Origin: Microvirga massiliensis
GTDB lineage: Bacteria; Pseudomonadota; Alphaproteobacteria; Rhizobiales; Beijerinckiaceae
DNA length: 41,229 nucleotides
Assembly (NCBI RefSeq): GCF_001006805.1
Contig: NZ_LN811360.1
Coordinates: 3,565-44,793, forward strand
Direction: 5' to 3'
The notes beneath the pieces were generated by a model, which worked only from the letters and a program-made list of their open reading frames with translations, had not been told where the DNA came from and did no database searches. A program made the translations under genes and the position numbers. Below are positions 24,088-33,100 of the stretch, in pieces (the first letter of the stretch is position 1; every line of letters starts with the position of its first letter).

Positions 24088-26760
24088 CTACAACGTCGAC
24101 GCCTCCCGAAGTCCATTCACGGAAAGCTGATCCGCGGAGATGCGCAAGGTATCTCCTCGGCGTAGTCGCACCGGTTCGACGCTGACAACGTTGCCTTCGA
24201 CTTTGCTCTCCACCGCTTGGTCATTGACCAGGACTCTTGCAGATCCACCCTCGATCGGAAGCCCGATCCTTGCGACATCGGTTTCTCCGTAGAGGATCGA
24301 CAGCGTGAAGGTTCCCCCCGTAAACTCCGCCATGCCCCAGCTGGTGGCATTCGACCAGAAGCTCCGGAAGCCGAGGCCCTCCCGCACCTTCGGCGAGAAA
24401 CCGATCTCGTGGCGGCGGGCATCGAAGCTATAGCCCGACAGGGTCAGGAGGCCGGCCCAGCTCGCCATAGAGCGGGCATAGTTCGATCCACACTCGATCT
24501 CGTTCCACGGATTCCGCGCCTTCCCATCGTACCGGTCACGAACGCCCCTGAATATTTCGACGCCTTGATCGAGCAGTCCATAGGCCATCAGGGCGCTGCC
24601 GAAGGCATACTCGAAACCGTGCATGGTCTCCTGGGCGTAGGGAACAGGCACCGCCGGCGCACGCGATCCTTTCCGCCAGGAGCAGATGACCACGCCTGCC
24701 TCATCGTAGACGCCGAACACCCGGCAGGGATTGGCGACATCCTCGAGCCGGCGCTTGAAATTGTAACGGTAGATGGCCTTCAGAGCCGAACGCACATGGG
24801 CGGGCTCCAGCAGCTGACCGAGGCCGTAGAGGTCAGCGTGCCACTGCCCGAGGACCTGGTCGACGATGCAGCCCTCACCGATCTGGTATTTGATCTCCTT
24901 GTGCTCGTCGCTCCAGTACAGGTCGTAGATGTTCGCGCCGACGATTCGCCGCGACACGGTCGCTTTTGCATAAGGATCCAGTTCCCGGCGATCATCGAGG
25001 GCGATCGATTGGATGTAGTATTCACCATTGAAGAGATTTTTGTCGACCCATGTCCGCCCCCTCTCGAAGATCTCTCTCCACTCCCGGGCGGTCTCTGCCT
25101 CACCCATGTGCTCGGCCATCTCCGCGCCGGCCTTGAGAGCGCCCAGATAGAAGCTCGTCAGCCAGGAGTTCGGGCCGAACAGTTCCATATCGAGCGTATG
25201 ATGCTGCCGCCCCCAAAGCACACCGGTACGGCTCGGGTCCCATCGGTCGGGATTTTCAGGGCTCCACGCATATTCCACTGACTGCTTGACCGATGGCCAG
25301 AGCCTTCCGAGGAACTCGTCGTCACCACTCAGCTTCCAATCCCGGTAAGCCTTCATGACATTGCCGAACTGGCCATCGGCGCAGGGGCGCTCGGTCGACC
25401 CGCCAGCCCCGAGCGGCAAGGCGAGACGGAAGCTCATTCCGCCTGCTTCATTGAGATTGTAGGCGTAATCGGTCTCCCGCATGGTCCGCTCGAGCGACGG
25501 GAACAGGAAAGGCAACGCCTGCTGGTAGTTCCACACGTGGGTGCAGCTTCCCTCGCAGCTTCCGACGTCCTGATAGAGCCCCTCCCAGCCATAAAATGTG
25601 CCGTCCTGCAGCCGGACGACAGTTGCGGACTTGAGGATGCTCAGGTTGGCCGCAGCCGCATCCAGGACGGGGAGGGGGAGGGTCGACCCGTAGAGTGCAT
25701 CCCTGAAGAGAAGGGTTTCGGAACGCAGGCGATCCCAGTTGCGGAGCGCCTCTTCAGCGATCTCGGATGCCCCTTGCCACTCGGTGGCGTACCAGTTCTT
25801 CCAGGCTCCGGAATGGGCCGGGGATTTCTCGAAGTGCCAGACCGGAGAGATCCAGTATTTGTGAAAATTCGGAACGTACCACGCGATGATGAACCGGATG
25901 GTTCGGCGTTCGCCCGGGGCAAGGGTGAGATGCGCGGCCTGAAGGCTGTGATCGCGATCGCGTCGCATGCCGCCGCTGGAATAGTGCGGAAGGCTGGTGC
26001 GGTCTGCGAAGCGACCTGGCCTGAGCAGATCCTCCCAATAGACCTGAAGGGAGTCGAACCAGAGGCCGTGATAGAGGTAGGTTTGCACACTCGCATCGTC
26101 GGCATCGGTCGCGATCACGAGCTCGGAATAGTCCTCGGCATCGGGATCGTCCGCCTGACTGACGATCTCCACGCCCCGCATCGCCGCTGTGCTGATAGCC
26201 TTCGCCTGCGTCGGTCGGAATGGACCGTGCCCGAGAACTCCGACGACGGTGTAGTCGGTGGGTTCGTCCGAGGTGTTGCGGAGCGAGACCTCGAACATGG
26301 CCACGGGCATGCTCGAGTTGCGACTGTCGAGGGGAATGAAGGGGTTGAATGCCTCCAGCTCTACGGCTCCCGGAAACCGATCGTCATCGAACGTGAGCCG
26401 TGCCGTTGGAAACCGTCCATGGAAGCGGCAGGACTTGAAATGAGGCATGCCCACGAGGGAGTCACGTCGGGCCCCGGTTCCGAAATTCCGGGTCGCCTCG
26501 GCCTGGAAGTCGCCGGTGCGGTCTCCGTGGTAGGGTCCATTCAGGATTCGGGCATCAATGACCCGACCGTTCCGCTCCGCCTTCACGGCAAAATGCGAGA
26601 AGCCGTTTGTGCTGCCCTTCTCGGGCTTGTTGAAGATCTCCCAGTCGATCAGGCGCCCGCCCCCGGAGAGCCCTACGGAGCCGGTTCCGATCCCGCCCAA
26701 CGGAAATGATATCTTGGCGGTGTTCTCACCCTCGTAGGTGAAAGGCCATTTCAGGGGCAT
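24088..26760 (-). CDS. GH116 family beta-glucosidase (GBA2-like)
   Basis: This retaining glycosidase of 890 residues belongs to GH116, the family of human GBA2 and archaeal or bacterial beta-glucosidases/xylosidases. The N-terminal beta domain begins with ISFPLGGIGTGSVGLSGGGR and LIDWEIFNKP. The C-terminal (alpha/alpha)6 part carries the nucleophile candidate Glu403 in SCEGSCTHVWNY and the acid/base candidate Asp524 in HHTLDMELFGPNSW. No signal peptide is present, so it acts in the cytoplasm on an imported glycoside. The ATG at 26760 has GGAGG at -9 and is preferred over the ATG at 26811. It is the first gene of the operon, with palindromic operators upstream. The substrate (plain beta-glucoside or glucosylceramide-like) cannot be fixed. 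Confidence 0.92.
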   Translation of the reverse strand: MPLKWPFTYEGENTAKISFPLGGIGTGSVGLSGGGRLIDWEIFNKPEKGSTNGFSHFAVKAERNGRVIDARILNGPYHGDRTGDFQAEATRNFGTGARRDSLVGMPHFKSCRFHGRFPTARLTFDDDRFPGAVELEAFNPFIPLDSRNSSMPVAMFEVSLRNTSDEPTDYTVVGVLGHGPFRPTQAKAISTAAMRGVEIVSQADDPDAEDYSELVIATDADDASVQTYLYHGLWFDSLQVYWEDLLRPGRFADRTSLPHYSSGGMRRDRDHSLQAAHLTLAPGERRTIRFIIAWYVPNFHKYWISPVWHFEKSPAHSGAWKNWYATEWQGASEIAEEALRNWDRLRSETLLFRDALYGSTLPLPVLDAAAANLSILKSATVVRLQDGTFYGWEGLYQDVGSCEGSCTHVWNYQQALPFLFPSLERTMRETDYAYNLNEAGGMSFRLALPLGAGGSTERPCADGQFGNVMKAYRDWKLSGDDEFLGRLWPSVKQSVEYAWSPENPDRWDPSRTGVLWGRQHHTLDMELFGPNSWLTSFYLGALKAGAEMAEHMGEAETAREWREIFERGRTWVDKNLFNGEYYIQSIALDDRRELDPYAKATVSRRIVGANIYDLYWSDEHKEIKYQIGEGCIVDQVLGQWHADLYGLGQLLEPAHVRSALKAIYRYNFKRRLEDVANPCRVFGVYDEAGVVICSWRKGSRAPAVPVPYAQETMHGFEYAFGSALMAYGLLDQGVEIFRGVRDRYDGKARNPWNEIECGSNYARSMASWAGLLTLSGYSFDARRHEIGFSPKVREGLGFRSFWSNATSWGMAEFTGGTFTLSILYGETDVARIGLPIEGGSARVLVNDQAVESKVEGNVVSVEPVRLRRGDTLRISADQLSVNGLREASTL

Positions 26761-26776
26761 TTTTCCTCCACTTGGT

Positions 26777-26791
26777 CGTTCCAGTGGAACG
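26777..26791. promoter_or_regulatory. Operator palindrome in the GH116 promoter
   Basis: CGTTCCAGTGGAACG is a perfect palindrome around one central base, 16 bp before the GH116 start codon. It overlaps the place of a -10 box if TTGACC (reverse strand, 26811-26806) is the -35 box with a 17-bp spacer. A repressor bound here would block transcription. Confidence 0.5.
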
Positions 26792-26815
26792 GTAAGCAGG
26801 GCAGAGGTCAACCGC

Positions 26816-26838
26816 TTCTCCGATCGTCCATCGGAGAA
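26816..26838. promoter_or_regulatory. Inverted repeat upstream of the GH116 promoter
   Basis: The exact 9-bp arms TTCTCCGAT and ATCGGAGAA flank a 5-bp spacer, just upstream of the proposed -35 box. This is a good position for an activator such as the AraC protein of the operon. A third small inverted repeat, GCAAC-AAA-GTTGC, is at 26854-26866. Confidence 0.5.
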
Positions 26839-26939
26839 TTGTACCCACGAAATGCAACAAAGTTGCGCTTTTGACGAGGCTTACCTTATCCTGTCGACGC
26901 AGAACAGGACATCGGTACCCGAGGGCTCGATCTGAGTTC

Positions 26940-26953
26940 GTGTCCGATAAACT
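26940..26953. repeat. Half copy of the recombinase core site
   Basis: GTGTCCGATAAACT is identical to 1101-1114, the left arm and first spacer bases of the candidate recombinase site. The right arm is missing. It may mark an old recombination boundary. The rest of 26840-27177 contains no gene that I can recognise. Confidence 0.45.
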
Positions 26954-27177
26954 CCAGCACCCGGTGTGTGGTATGCTCTCAGCGGCAGGGCACCTCAGAG
27001 AGGTGGGGCAAAGAACGGCGTGCCTTGTGGATTGTTTTGAGGACGCCACCCCGTCGCAACAGAACATCTTCACCGTGATGCCGACGCAAGGCACTGCCAT
27101 CGTGTGGACGCAGCGACTATAGCCCGGATTGCCGCTGGCGGTAAAAGATGGGAAGTGTCTAAACTGGCAGCTGCGTC

Positions 27178-27352
27178 CTAAGCCTCGGAAGAGGCGTCCA
27201 GCGCGGCTCGGATCGAGGCATAGAATCTCGTATCTTCCAGCGGCTTCTCGATCACTTCGCTGAACCCCGTGCGGGCTGCGCGCTCACGCAGTTCGGCATT
27301 CGCCTGAGGCGTGATTAGGATTGCCGCAGCCGAGACGCCACGCGCACGAAGC
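27178..27352 (-). pseudogene. Response regulator receiver, C-terminal remnant
   Basis: Read leftward this encodes about the last 57 residues of a receiver domain (ARGVSAAAILITPQANAELR, GFSEVIEKPLED, SIRAALDASSEA, stop). It is a close but diverged copy of 37342-37507 in the intact response regulator. The phosphoacceptor half is gone; homology stops exactly at the infA stop codon, so the fragment is fused to the end of infA without spacer. Confidence 0.85.
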
Positions 27353-27625
27353 TTACCGGCGGCGAAACTGTGGGCGACGCGCCGGACGGGGACCTCCGGA
27401 TCCGCTATCCTTGTGCCGGAAGATAAGCCTGCCTTTGTCGAGATCGTAAGGCGACATCTCGACGGTCACGCGATCACCCGCGAGCGTCTTGATGCGGTTC
27501 TTCTTCATCTTTCCTGCGGTGTAGGCGACGATCTCGTGACCGCTCTCCAGCCTCACGCGAAAGCGAGCATCCGGTAGGATTTCGCTGACCTCGCCTTCGA
27601 ACGTGATCAATTCTTCCTTCGCCAT
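27353..27625 (-). CDS. infA: Translation initiation factor IF-1
   Basis: This is an S1-like OB-fold protein that binds the 30S A site and assists initiation. It has 90 residues, longer than the usual 72, because of a C-terminal tail (KDSGSGGPRPARRPQFRRR) of a type seen in Methylobacterium relatives. The body is canonical: ITFEGEVSEILPDARFRVRL, GHEIVAYTAGKMKKNRIKTL, GDRVTVEMSPYDLDKGRLIF. The ATG at 27625 has a GGAG upstream and begins MAKEELITFEG. It is probably an additional copy beside a chromosomal infA. Its stop codon abuts a response regulator remnant, which suggests that DNA was joined at this point. A cold-shock gene remnant lies upstream. Confidence 0.93.
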   Translation of the reverse strand: MAKEELITFEGEVSEILPDARFRVRLESGHEIVAYTAGKMKKNRIKTLAGDRVTVEMSPYDLDKGRLIFRHKDSGSGGPRPARRPQFRRR

Positions 27626-27640
27626 TGCAAGTGCTCCATG

Positions 27641-27675
27641 GTGAAAAAACAAAAAGCCGCTTAGAAAGCGGCTTT
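27641..27675 (-). terminator. Rho-independent terminator
   Basis: The 10-bp stem AAAGCCGCTT / AAGCGGCTTT with an AGA loop is followed, reading leftward, by a T-run (TTTTTGTTTTTT). It lies after the cold-shock gene remnant and just before infA, and originally ended the cold-shock transcript. Confidence 0.85.
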
Positions 27676-27717
27676 GCCAAGCGGTGCACCTACCACACCA
27701 TTTGCGTGTGAAGAAGC

Positions 27718-27831
27718 TCAGGCCGTCTGGATGTTGTTGACGGCGACCTTACCAGTGCGGCGGTCTTCCTGGGTATCGAAGGCGACCTTCTGGCGTTCGA
27801 CAAGGCCGCGCAGGTGGGCGCGCTCGAGGCT
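27718..27831 (-). pseudogene. Cold-shock protein (CspA family), C-terminal remnant
   Basis: Read leftward, the last 37 codons of a CspA-like gene remain: SLERAHLRGLVERQKVAF, DTQEDRRTGKVAVNNIQTA, stop. Alphaproteobacterial cold-shock proteins end with very similar text (ERAGLRGLxEGQKVxF...DRRTGKxxAxN). The nucleic-acid-binding RNP motifs of the N-terminal half are absent, and an in-frame TGA precedes the fragment. Its terminator is still intact. Confidence 0.75.
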
Positions 27832-28058
27832 TCAGCTGTCCATCGCTTCGCGAGGCGAGCAACTCCCCTTGCGAACTGGCATACCCAATTCGTCGACCTC
27901 GACGACTAATCCCGGACGAGCGATCATCTCGAAATTCAGCCGCACGAAGGAGCTCTGGCGCAGATGCAAGGGGAGATCGTCTCGCAATGAGGTCCGCAGC
28001 AAGCAGATACATTGATCAAGACGCCGTGGCGCCGGCTGCGGCCGGGATCCTCCACGCG

Positions 28059-28574
28059 ATGCTCCCGGGAGCTGCGGCCGCCGCGATTATCTCGATCCTG
28101 GCCCTGACCCCGGCCGCCGCAGAGTTCCAGACCTATCCCGGCGCAACCCCCAGTCCAGAGCTCGAAGCCGCTGCGAGTCGGGAGGAGGTGCAGATCGGCC
28201 TCGATCCCGACGAAGGCATGGTGTCGTATTTTACCTCGCCCGATCCCTTCGAAGATGTGCTGGCCTATTACCTGCAGCTCGGCCGCGAATTTGCGATGCC
28301 GCCCATGCCGGGTCTGGCCGACAACGGCCATGATCGCGGTCTCGCGGCCGAGATCACCTTCAGTGCGCAGGGACTGCGGGCGGTGCCGACCGGGGTGCGG
28401 GTCAAGCAGGCCTTTGTGATCCTCGACGGCGCCCAAGACATCACCGAATCCAGGGATTGGCTCACCATCATCCGGCCGATCGTCACCGGCACCAGGACGC
28501 GAAATGCGGCGGGCTGGCGATTCACACCGGTCCGGACCGAGAACGCAACCGCCATCGTGCGCATGCAAAGGTGA
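28059..28574 (+). CDS. Putative secreted protein of unknown function
   Basis: I do not recognise this 171-residue protein. From the ATG at 28059 it starts with a hydrophobic Ala-rich segment (MLPGAAAAAIISILALTPAAA) that looks like a Sec signal peptide with a cut near AAA-EF. The mature part is acidic and contains GMVSYFTSPDPFEDVLAYYL and DGAQDITESRDWLTIIRPIV. A start at 27987 is possible but would place extra residues in front of the signal sequence. No neighbour gives a functional hint. It could be a periplasmic protein. Confidence 0.55.
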   Translation: MLPGAAAAAIISILALTPAAAEFQTYPGATPSPELEAAASREEVQIGLDPDEGMVSYFTSPDPFEDVLAYYLQLGREFAMPPMPGLADNGHDRGLAAEITFSAQGLRAVPTGVRVKQAFVILDGAQDITESRDWLTIIRPIVTGTRTRNAAGWRFTPVRTENATAIVRMQR

Positions 28575-28639
28575 TAGCCCGTGTCTCAGCTGGCATGAGA
28601 AGAGGGGAGGGCAGCCCCGATCGACTGGATCCTAATGAT

Positions 28640-29120
28640 CATCACGCACCCCGATATTCTCTGGCGATATCCGACTGAACATCGCTGCCGGTAATGGCGA
28701 CATTGATGACCAGCTTGCGCTCGAAGCTCTCCGAGCATCGGGTTTGCTGGAGTGGGTCAAAGCCGTTCCCGGTGAACTTTCGGCCGAAATCGACGAGCGT
28801 GGCGTGAACTTGTCCGAGGCGAGCGCCAATTCCTCGCCCTTGCGCGCGTCTATGCCCGCGATGCTCCTATCGTGCTTCTGGACGAGCCGACGTCGGCACT
28901 CGACTCAATCACCGAGTCGAGCATCATTTCTGATCTACGTGGGGCGCTCACGGGGAAAACGGTGCTTCTGTCCACGCATCGGCTCTCAACGCTTCGGGAG
29001 GTCGACCGTATCATGGTTCTAGTAGACGGCCGGATCGTGGAAGATGGCTCGTTCGAACGACTAATGGCTCAGAATGGACAATTTTCCGAACTTTGCCGAG
29101 CCCATCAGCTGGTGTCCTGA
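28640..29120 (+). pseudogene. ABC exporter ATPase, frameshifted C-terminal remnant
   Basis: Two overlapping frames together give the end of an exporter-type ATPase domain: IFSGDIRLNIAAGNG and LEALRASGLLEWVKAVPGEL, then DAPIVLLDEPTSALDSITES and VLLSTHRLSTLREVDRIMVL. One base is missing inside the signature motif (TTGTCCGAGG where TTGTCCGGAGG is expected near 28812), so the frame breaks at LSGGE. The membrane part and Walker A are absent. Walker B and the H-loop are intact but cannot be used. Confidence 0.85.
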
Positions 29121-30161
29121 CGACTACCCGCGGTTGTGAACATCTCTGTAGTCCGTGAGAATGAACCCTCTAAAAGTCCCGTTGGCGAATGCACGATCCG
29201 GGTTTCTTGTAGCTTTCTGTTACGTGAGCTTACGTTTTTCGGGCAGATCCAACCTTACGCTACCGCATCGACGCCCGTAACCATCAGAAGAGTGGTACCC
29301 TGGAAGCTTTTCCTTGAAGACGATCGCCTTCCCGAGTCGTCGGTCGAAGATCCGGCGTGGCGGGCCAGAATGGCTGTCCCCCCTTCCCACGCAACACCTC
29401 CTTTTCGGCCTATAGGTGATTGCCCGCTCGTTCTCCGAAGCCGTCGAGATACTGAAGCAGAAGAGTGCTCCGAATTTCGCTTCACTCGACACGATCTCGG
29501 CCCGAGTGACAAAATGGGGCACACTTTCGCGAAGCATCTCGTCGAGTTGGACCTCGAAACCGGATGCCTGCCGGAGAGTTTTGCCTATGAGGTCCATTCC
29601 GGAAACCCGGTCGGGCGAGCCAACATCAAGAGGTTACTGAGCGGCTATCTCGCCTTCCGACGAGGGGGACCCACCGGCACCTCTTCTCCGTATTCCGATT
29701 TTACATGCGAAAATGAGCGAACGATTATGGGAGACGCCCACTACTCGGTCGAGGCAGTCGAGGTCTGCCATGCACCATCGCCCTGGGACCTCGAGAGGCC
29801 CCATATCATCATTTCGGCTACCGGCATCGTGGGGTTGGCGCGGGATTGCACCCCCCGGTCAGCGGACTGTGTCGGCGCATCGGCATCGCCACCGGGCGGA
29901 GGATCGGCCTTGGCCGGCCGCGCGCCCACGCCCCCGGCGTCCGGCCCCCGGCCCTGACGGTCTTCACCGCCGGATGCAGCCCCCGGTAGCCAAGTCTCGC
30001 CGCTATGACGGCCCGGCGGAGGCAACCCGCGGACTGTGACGGCCGTGGCCCTGCCACCACTGGCCGACACGATCCGTCAATCCGGGACGGAAGCACTCAC
30101 TCTTCCGGCGTTCCGCGCCGCGTAAGCGGACGAGCCTCCGGCCAGCTGGCCGGGGAGGAGG
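29121..30161. other. Gene-poor region between the ABC remnant and the RTX gene
   Basis: The long frame 29136-29957 shows no family resemblance except for the short block at 29524-29668 that is repeated at 36647-36788. The last 300 bp are very GC-rich with only chance frames. A GGCCAGCTGGCC palindrome at 30140-30151 lies just after the RTX stop codon; it has no T-run, and I do not call it a terminator. Confidence 0.45.
29524..29668 (+). repeat. Coding repeat B, left copy
   Basis: The translation contains LDLETGCLPESFAYEVHSG and NPVGRANIKRLLSGYLAFRR. The same peptide pattern, with many synonymous differences, appears at 36647-36788. The pattern of change suggests that both derive from a real protein-coding gene of unknown function. 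Confidence 0.65.
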
Positions 30162-33100
30162 TCAAACGCCAAAAAGAAAGTCGCTTGCGTCGAGACGGCT
30201 CAAGGTGACTTTGCGAAGCGTCACCTGATGGGCCACGTCGATCGCAATCACGACATCTGCGCCGACCTGTGTCATGGCTGCCTGCAGATCAGTGAAGTCG
30301 GCGAAAAGCCCGCCTTCGAAGAGAATGACGTCCTGATTGCCGGCTCGATCGCCAAAATCGACAATGACGTCGATACCCGATCCGGGTGCGAACACGAAGG
30401 TGTCGTCGCCGCTGCCGCCGCTCAGGAGGTCATTGCCGCTGCCGCCGATGATGGTATCGGCGCCACCTTCGCCCTCGATCCGATCATCGCCGGCGCCCCC
30501 ATCCAGGAGATTGGCGGCGCCATTGCCGTTGATCCGATCATTGCCGGTGCCGCCGACGGCGTTCTCGATTGAAATCAGAACATCGATGCCGGTCTGGGCG
30601 CTGCTCGCCAAGCCGGCCAGGTTGATGACCGACGCCGCGCTCGTGGCGGACATGTCGAGTGTGTCGATGCCGCTGCCACCGGAATAAAGATCGTTTCCGT
30701 CGCGGATTCCGGCAACGATGATGTCGTTGCCGGGACCTGCATCCACGATGTCGTTTCCAGCCCCGGCTATGATGCGGTCATCGCCGGCGTCCGCGGTCAC
30801 GACGTCATTGCCGCCGCGGGCATCAATCACGTCGTTCCCGGCCGTCCCCCTGAGATTGTTGGCTCGATCGTCGCCAAGCACTGGGTTGCCAGTCTCGTTC
30901 GTGCCGTGAATGGTGATGTCGATCGCCTGGGTTCCGCCGTCGAACGACTGCACCACAATAGTCTCGGGCAGCGTCTGGCCGGTAGCGAGCGCCTGCACGG
31001 CAGGGTTTGCGTTGTCGAGTGTGTAGGTCCACGCGCCGGCGGCATCGAGGGTGAGGCTGCCATAGGTGCCCGTGAAGACGCCTGCCCGGAAGCTCGCCTC
31101 ACCTGCATCAGGGTCGATGATACTGAGCACCCCGCTCGCTACCAGGACGCTGTCCTCGATGACCGAGCCCGTAATCGTGCCCCCGATCACGGCTGGATCG
31201 GCGATCGGGTTGATGGTCACCGAGACCACTTGCTCGGTCATCCCGCCGCGGCCGTCCTCGATCAGGACGGTAAAGCTATCCTGGCCGTTGGCGTTCGGGC
31301 TCGGAGTATAGGTGAAGCTGCCGTCGATGAAGGTCACGGTGCCGATGGCGGGCCCGAAGCCGGGCTTGACGGAATAGAACAGCACATCGCCGTTTTCGTC
31401 GGTTGCGCCGATCGCTACCGGCGCCGATACCGTGTCTTCATCAGTTGAGACCGCATTGCTGGCTGGGGCGACCGGAGCCTCGTTGGCATTGGTGACATGG
31501 ACTGCAATCGTCTGCGTGTCGGTGCCGCCCTGGTCGTCCGAGACCTGGACGGTGACGTCGTAGATGTTATCGGCGCCGGCATCGGCGGGCCGCTTGAAGT
31601 CCGGAGCCGCGGCGAAATGGAGTGCGCCGGTCAAGGGATTAATCGTGAACAGCGCTCCGTCCGCGCCGGCGCCATTCGTCCCGTCTGGCAAGACAATCGA
31701 GTAGGTCAGGATCTGGCCAGGGTCCGGGTCACTCGCGGCGACGGTAGTGACGGTCGTGTTGCCTTCCGCGACCGCCACGGAGGCCATGGCGCCGCCGCCG
31801 TTCGAGGTGATGATCGGTGGGACATTGGACGATCCATTCGGATCCGGTGCGAAGACGAAATCGCCCCCGGTGAGATTGCCCATATCGACGTTCTGCAGGA
31901 CAAGACCGCTGCCGAGGGTGATGACGGTGTGGGCGCCAACCTGGGTGATGCTGAGGTCGGAAAGCTTGTACTTCCCACTTATGGCAGACAGATCGATCTT
32001 ATCCACGCCTGGAACAAAATCGGTGATCGTATCCGTGCCTCCCCCAGGCTCGTAGATAAAGATGTCGGCTCCTTCACCACCGCTCATGAGGTCGTCGTCG
32101 GCACCGCCATTGATAATGTCGGCCCCCGCCCCACCCATGATCACATCGGAACCGGCGCCGCCCTTCAGAACATTGCCGTCTCCACCTCCGAAAACCCTGA
32201 GGTCATCATCGCCTGCTCCGCCGTCGAGGAGATTGCCATTGTAGTTTCCGGCGCCGATGTTCATCACATCGCCGCCGTCGTCCCCATATGCAGAGTTGTT
32301 ATCGCCTTCGATCGTGACGGAGTCCGACCCAGTGCCACCATAAAGCTGATTGTTCGATCCGATTGCGCGCAGAACGTCCCGACCGTCGTCTCCATACGCT
32401 ATCGAGCCATCGGACATAAGCGTGATGGTGTCTTGGCCCCGCCCCCCATAGGCTGTACCGCCCTCTGCACCCCGAAGAATGATCGTGTCGTCGCCCCGGT
32501 CGCCGTACAGCTGGTCCTGGCCACCTTGCCCGTCGATGGTATCGTCGCCATAGCCTCCGCGGATCACGTTGGCGGCCCCATTACCCGTGAGTCTGTCGGC
32601 GTAGGCGCTGCCGGTCAGGTTCTCGATGGAAACGAGAATGTCACCCTCGGCGTGCCCGCCACTCTGCGGGCCGGACCGTCTGAGATCGATGTCGACGGCC
32701 TCCAGCGACCGGTCATAATCGGCGGTATCCGACCCAGCGCCCCCGTCGAGGAGATCGGGACCGCGTCCGCCTATGAGGATGTCGTCGCCACCTCTTCCGT
32801 ACAGTCGATCGTTGTAGATGCTGCCCTCAAGGGTATCATCACCCTCGGTGCCCGGGCGCGTGAAGCCTTTGAGGTCGGAATCGAAGATTAGAGCCTGGCT
32901 CCCGACGTAAAGGTCAGCCCCGCTCGTTTGGTCGACCCCGGACGGCCAGGTGAAGACGATGCGACCATCCCGTAGCTCGGATACGGAAACACCCAGGGTC
33001 CCGAAACCGGGGACGTAGCCGCCGCGGTCAAGTTGTACGACCTCCGTATGCCCTTGGATCTGGGCGAACAGGTGCCAGACAAAGTTCTGCCCTTCGAGGA

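Noticed and set aside
13122..26760. Sphingolipid degradation system combining the S1P-lyase-like enzyme and the GBA2-like glucosidase
   Set aside because: The two genes belong to separate operons split by the DUF763 relic; both families are broad, and the beta-amino acid context explains the first better.
29136..29957. 273-codon plus-strand open frame
   Set aside because: Only the 29524-29668 part is supported, by its second copy; the rest shows no protein-like pattern and the end runs into GC-rich chance sequence.
30140..30161. Terminator after the RTX gene
   Set aside because: The GGCCAGCTGGCC palindrome has almost no loop and no T-run in the leftward direction.
31497..32891. 464-codon plus-strand open frame within the RTX gene
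   Set aside because: It is an antisense shadow of the RTX repeats, with no family features.
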